Shown piece by piece: positions 4,380 through 6,274 of a stretch of DNA of 6,274 nt. The DNA is from Chloroflexota bacterium. Its GTDB lineage: Bacteria; Chloroflexota; Dehalococcoidia; JACPQK01. Location of the stretch: NCBI GenBank assembly GCA_016190535.1, contig JACPQK010000082.1, forward strand, positions 1 through 6,274, given 5' to 3'. Numbering within the stretch: the stretch's first letter is position 1; each line of letters opens with the position of its first letter. The position numbers and the translations under genes were made by a program. Below the pieces are notes generated by a model. That model did no database searches and had not been told where the DNA came from. It saw only the letters and a list, made by a program, of their open reading frames with translations.

Positions 4380-6274
4380 ATGTCTGCTGACCTGGAGCTG
4401 CATTATCCGGAGATTGCCTTCTGGGCGATAATCTTCCTGCCCCTGCTCTCTTTCCTTATCATCTCCCTCTTCCTGCGGCCCTTCTTCCCCCAGAGGCCCA
4501 AGCTGGCGGGCTACGTGACCATCGCTGCCATTGGCGGCTCGACCCTGCTCTCCCTGTGGGTGCTGGGGGCCGTAAACAGCGTTCAGGGGCGTGCCCTCCC
4601 CCTGCCCGAGCACCCCTGGCTCAGCATCGGCAACTTGAGCATCAGCTTTGGCCTGATGGTGGACGGGCTTACCGGCATCATGCTGGTGGTGGTGAGCTTC
4701 GTCAGCCTGCTGATTCAGGTATACTCCCAGGGCTACATGCGCGGCGACCCTGGCTATCCCCGCTACTATGCCTTCATGTCCCTGTTCACCGCCTCCATGC
4801 TGGGGCTGGTGCTGGCCAGCAACCTCATTCTCCTCTACATGTTCTGGGAGCTGGTGGGTCTGTGCTCTTATCTGCTCATTGGCTTCTGGTTCCAGCGCCC
4901 GGCGGCGGCAGCGGCGGCCAAGAAGGCCTTCATAGTCACCCGCTTCGGGGACTTCGGCTTCCTGCTGGCCATCCTCTACACCTACTTACAGACCCAGGGC
5001 CTGCCCGGTGGCCCCTCCTTTGATATAGCCCAACTCCATGCGTGGGCGGTGGCCGGTGCCCTGGGTGGCCCGGTTCTGACCTGGCTGGCCCTGGGGGTGT
5101 TCGCCGGGGCGGCGGGCAAGAGCGCCCAGTTCCCCCTGCACACCTGGCTGCCGGATGCCATGGAAGGCCCCACCCCGGTGAGCGCCCTGATCCATGCCGC
5201 CACCATGGTGGCCGCCGGGGTGTTCCTGGTGGCCCGCATGTTCCCCCTCTTCGAGCACTCAGAGCAGGCGCTGCGCGTGGTGGCCTACATCGGGGCCATT
5301 ACCCTGGTCTTTGCCGCCACCATGGGCGTGGTGATGAACGATATCAAGCGGGTGATGGCCTACTCCACCATCAGCCAGTTGGGCTATATGATGCTGGGGC
5401 TGGGGATGGGCAGTGTAGCCGTTGGCATGTTCCACCTCTTCAACCATGCCTTCTTTAAGGCCCTGCTCTTTCTGGGGGCGGGCAGTGTGAACCATACCAC
5501 GGGCACCTTCGACATGCGCCTCATGGGCGGCCTGCGCCGGGCTATGCCCTGGACCTTCGCCACCCTCCTGGTGGCTGGCCTCAGCCTGGCGGGGATACCC
5601 CCCTTCTCTGGTTTCTGGAGCAAGGACGGGGTCCTGGCCCTGGCCCGGGAGAACAACATCCTCTTTGTGTTGGCCCTGGCGGGGGTGTTCCTCACCGCCT
5701 TTTACATCTTCCGCATGATGTTCCTCACCTTCGGTGGCCACTATCGGGGTGGTGCTACCCCCGAGCATCCTTCGATAAGCTCAGGACATGGTGGCGGCGG
5801 GCACAGCGGCGGCCACGGTTCCCTCCACGAGTCCCCCTGGGTGATGGTGGTGCCGATGGCAGTGCTAGCGGTGCTCTCCGTGGTGTCCGGTATGGCCAAC
5901 TACCCCACGCCCTGGATGGCGGAGCTGCTGGGAGAGCACGGGGAGGTGCTGGACCTGGGCCTGGCGGCAGGCTCCACCCTGGTAGCCCTGCTGGGGATCT
6001 TCCTGGCCTACGCTATTTACGGCGCCCGCTGGCTCTCCGCCGACGCCCTGGGCAGGGCGCTGAGGCCATTACATACCCTGGTCTCCCGCAAGTACTATTT
6101 CGACGAGCTGTGTGAGAACTTCTTTGTGATCAGGGTGGTCTATAGCTGGACGTCGGGCCTCATGCACTGGATCGATACCTACCTCATTGACGACGCAGGG
6201 AACCTGGTAGCCTGGGTGGGACGTAATATAGGAGCGCTGATAGCCAGGCTCCAGAGCGGACAGGTGCAGGCCTA
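4380..6274 (+). CDS. nuoL: NADH-quinone oxidoreductase subunit L (ND5), C-terminus cut by window edge
   Basis: The first 631 codons of NuoL, the distal antiporter-like pump of the membrane arm. The frame stays open to the last base, and the visible end (...ARLQSGQVQA) is the usual NuoL tail just before its final helix, so perhaps 10-30 residues are missing. The pumping residues are present: Glu157 in MFWELVGLCSYLLIGFW, Lys247 in AGKSAQFPLHTWLPDA, His272 in SALIHAATMVAAGV, Lys360 in FFKALLFLGAGSV and Lys415 in GFWSKDGVL. The long lateral-helix region follows from about residue 530, including RKYYFDEL. A loop at about 457-485 is rich in Gly and His (GHGGGGHSGGHGSLHESPW) and contains the repeat-encoded peptide HPSISSG at 463-469. 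The start ATG directly follows the stop of the small gene (TAGATG, 4377-4382), with GAGGA at 4367-4371 as ribosome site. Confidence 0.96.
   Translation, partial: MSADLELHYPEIAFWAIIFLPLLSFLIISLFLRPFFPQRPKLAGYVTIAAIGGSTLLSLWVLGAVNSVQGRALPLPEHPWLSIGNLSISFGLMVDGLTGIMLVVVSFVSLLIQVYSQGYMRGDPGYPRYYAFMSLFTASMLGLVLASNLILLYMFWELVGLCSYLLIGFWFQRPAAAAAAKKAFIVTRFGDFGFLLAILYTYLQTQGLPGGPSFDIAQLHAWAVAGALGGPVLTWLALGVFAGAAGKSAQFPLHTWLPDAMEGPTPVSALIHAATMVAAGVFLVARMFPLFEHSEQALRVVAYIGAITLVFAATMGVVMNDIKRVMAYSTISQLGYMMLGLGMGSVAVGMFHLFNHAFFKALLFLGAGSVNHTTGTFDMRLMGGLRRAMPWTFATLLVAGLSLAGIPPFSGFWSKDGVLALARENNILFVLALAGVFLTAFYIFRMMFLTFGGHYRGGATPEHPSISSGHGGGGHSGGHGSLHESPWVMVVPMAVLAVLSVVSGMANYPTPWMAELLGEHGEVLDLGLAAGSTLVALLGIFLAYAIYGARWLSADALGRALRPLHTLVSRKYYFDELCENFFVIRVVYSWTSGLMHWIDTYLIDDAGNLVAWVGRNIGALIARLQSGQVQA
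5768..5786. repeat. Short dispersed-repeat-like motif inside nuoL
   Basis: The 19 bases TCCTTCGATAAGCTCAGGA have matching ends (TCCT at 5768-5771, AGGA at 5783-5786) and an inner CTT-CGAT-AAG hairpin. They differ by one base from a motif (with GACAAG) that I recall as a very frequent scattered repeat in many environmental bacterial genomes, where it is often translated as peptides such as PSTSSG. Here it is in frame, coding HPSISSG in the variable His/Gly-rich loop of NuoL, and does not break the gene. Recognition is from memory and the repeat's frequency in this genome cannot be seen from the window. Confidence 0.55.

Noticed and set aside
4556..5458. Plus-strand open frames in an alternative frame within nuoL
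   Set aside because: They are out of frame with NuoL, which has all its conserved residues through this region; the alternative peptides are Gly/Arg/Pro/His-rich shadows.
5787..5835. His/Gly-rich stretch in NuoL as a metal-binding site
   Set aside because: His-rich loops before the HESPW motif are common and variable in NuoL proteins, so a dedicated metal function is not supported.
6240..6274. Possible frameshift or premature end of nuoL because no stop is seen
   Set aside because: The frame is open to the last base and the sequence matches the family up to LQSGQVQA, so the missing stop is due to the window boundary.

Overview
The window is an uninterrupted, plus-strand stretch of a respiratory complex I (nuo) operon. 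In order it holds the last codons of nuoB, complete nuoC, nuoD, nuoH, nuoI, nuoJ and nuoK, an unrecognised 78-codon gene, and nuoL, which runs off the right edge just short of its end. No gene on the minus strand is credible. There is no RNA gene, CRISPR array, promoter or intrinsic terminator that I can support.

Layout: positions 1-2764 carry the quinone/N2 connecting module (NuoB, C, D) followed directly by the membrane heel subunit NuoH. NuoI, with its two 4Fe-4S clusters, is at 2766-3245. The membrane-arm subunits NuoJ and NuoK fill 3242-4042. Up to this point the genes overlap by 1-4 bases or are separated by at most 3. The packing breaks only at 4043-4142, which holds a nest of inverted repeats resembling a small dispersed palindromic element. 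The small gene at 4143-4379 and nuoL from 4380 follow. A second, unrelated short repeat-like motif lies inside nuoL at 5768-5786 and is translated in frame.

How the genes work together: the proteins would form a membrane complex that passes electrons through NuoI clusters N6a/N6b and NuoB cluster N2 to quinone at the NuoB/NuoD/NuoH junction, with ion pumping through NuoH, J, K and L. The NADH-oxidising module nuoE-nuoF-nuoG, which in many bacteria sits between nuoD and nuoH, is absent from this locus. The order B-C-D-H-I-J-K-L is that of the 11-subunit type of complex I whose electron donor is not NADH through NuoEFG (ferredoxin or another donor), unless EFG lies elsewhere in the genome.

Organism: high GC, the EFG-less gene order, protein sequences resembling Thermus/Chloroflexota-type subunits, and two short repeats of a kind I associate with environmental genomes suggest an uncultured bacterium, possibly Chloroflexota (Dehalococcoidia-like). 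This placement is inference and only moderately secure. Most of the window is ordinary. The parts worth a second look are the 4043-4379 interval and the repeat-derived peptide in NuoL.
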